64,000 nt of DNA, from positions 1,186,001 to 1,250,000 of the forward strand of contig OY288189.1 of the NCBI GenBank assembly GCA_958439205.1. Reading direction: 5' to 3'. Shown piece by piece: positions 63,511 through 64,000 of this stretch (positions are counted from its first letter, which is position 1; every line of letters starts with the position of its first letter). The translations under genes were made by a program, and so were the position numbers. Under the pieces are notes generated by a model. That model ran no database searches, had not been told where the DNA came from, and was given only the letters and a program-made list of their open reading frames with translations. The stretch is from an uncultured Allorhizobium sp. (GTDB lineage: Bacteria; Pseudomonadota; Alphaproteobacteria; Rhizobiales; Rhizobiaceae).

Positions 63511-63538
63511 AAAAAGCGCATGGCATGGGCCATGCGCT
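63511..63538 (-). terminator. Terminator after the CbiM-like gene
   Basis: AGCGCATGGC (63515-63524), loop ATGG, GCCATGCGCT (63529-63538); on the minus strand TTTTTCTTTG follows. It separates the permease from purC. Confidence 0.88.
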
Positions 63539-63557
63539 CTCTCAACGTCATCTTATA

Positions 63558-64000
63558 TCAGGTCGCTGCGTGGTGCAGGCGATCGTGGAAGAACCCGTTG
63601 TCGGTTGCCTTGCGCAGTGTCTTGGCGGCGGCAAGCACGCCGAGATCGACGAGCGGTTCAACAAGGATAACCGTCATATAGGCGGCACCGAAAGTGGCGA
63701 TGCTGGTCAGGCTTTCCGTCGTGAAGCCATGACCATAGAGCGCCCAGAACGCGACCCAGGCCACGATGCCGCCCTGATAGGTGGTCGAAAGAGCGAGCGC
63801 ATCGCGGTAGCCGACGTCAACGTAAGCCTTCTTCTCCGGGATGATCCGGCGAGCGATATGGCTGATGGCAAACAAGGGTACGATCAGCGTCGTGACGTTC
63901 ATTCCATATTGCGGCAGATCGAAGGGCGCGAAGAACAGCCCCTGCAGCAGGAGACCAAGTGCCAGACCGATCGAGGCGGCGCCAGCGCCGAAGATCAGGA
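63558..64000 (-). CDS. CbiM-like cobalt/nickel ECF transporter permease, partial (N-terminus outside window)
   Basis: The frame is open without stop to the window edge, so only about the last 147 residues are seen. The visible part is all membrane helices with small-residue faces: LIFGAGAASIGLALGLLLQGLFFAP, then MNVTTLIVPLFAISHIARR. This LLLQxLFF..GxN pattern is typical of CbiM-type S components. It would bind cobalt or nickel for uptake with CbiQ/CbiO partners outside the window. Alternative: another ECF/permease family. Confidence 0.6.
   Translation of the reverse strand, partial: LIFGAGAASIGLALGLLLQGLFFAPFDLPQYGMNVTTLIVPLFAISHIARRIIPEKKAYVDVGYRDALALSTTYQGGIVAWVAFWALYGHGFTTESLTSIATFGAAYMTVILVEPLVDLGVLAAAKTLRKATDNGFFHDRLHHAAT

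Overview
The window is a chromosomal segment of a GC-rich alphaproteobacterium, almost certainly a member of the Rhizobiaceae (Rhizobium/Agrobacterium group). The clues are a rhizobial-type rhamnose locus (rhaR divergent from rhaD/rhaI), an amino acid:carrier-protein ligase operon of the kind known from Agrobacterium and Bradyrhizobium, small rhizobial stress proteins, and several GGAAC-N17/18-GTT promoters of the RpoE2/EcfG general-stress type. I see no rRNA, tRNA, CRISPR array, insertion sequence, integrase or prophage. It reads as ordinary core and accessory chromosome.

Layout. 0-4.4 kb: rhamnose catabolism (rhaR partial, rhaD, rhaI), with a tiny Pmp3/YqaE membrane-protein gene on the opposite strand between rhaD and rhaI. 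4.5-10 kb: Bax-inhibitor-1 protein, an ECF sigma/anti-sigma pair, ExoD-like and DUF475 membrane proteins, OsmC and a small exported protein. 10.1-17.7 kb: pbpC plus a giant alpha-2-macroglobulin gene, overlapping by one base. 17.8-20 kb: LysR regulator and glutaryl-CoA dehydrogenase. 20.2-27.8 kb: PAS protein, glgX, a general-stress block (DUF3008, SDR, MgtC, acidic small protein, single-domain response regulator), riboflavin synthase, PfkB kinase. 28-30.6 kb: exbB-exbD-tonB. 30.6-38 kb: pipecolate/aminoadipate-semialdehyde genes (amaB, amaA), a second LysR related to the first, DUF3307, and a 975-residue kinase/M23-like/class III PLP fusion. 38-44 kb: purU, two glycosyltransferases (GT4, GumK-like). 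41.7-47.5 kb: a tightly packed five-gene operon (carrier protein, acyl-CoA dehydrogenase, amino acid:carrier-protein ligase, DUF1839, GH2 glycosidase). 47.7-50.5 kb: the EF-P modification set epmB, epmA and efp. 50.6-55.7 kb: DUF465, an OxyR-like LysR lacking the redox cysteines, gabD, gabT and a divergent MerR-XRE-cupin regulator. 55.7-62.5 kb: tripartite RND efflux system with TetR. 62.5-64 kb: purC and a CbiM-like permease running off the end.

How the genes work together. Lysine-family catabolism recurs: amaA and amaB take pipecolate to 2-aminoadipate, the fused kinase-lyase is a candidate source of the same aminoadipate semialdehyde from hydroxylysine, and gcdH handles glutaryl-CoA further down. 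The two LysR regulators beside amaA and gcdH look like paralogs. The least understood system is the aminoacyl-carrier-protein operon with its glycosidase and neighbouring glycosyltransferases. It is my best candidate for an undescribed pathway. All family assignments come from reading the translated sequence; no database search was possible.
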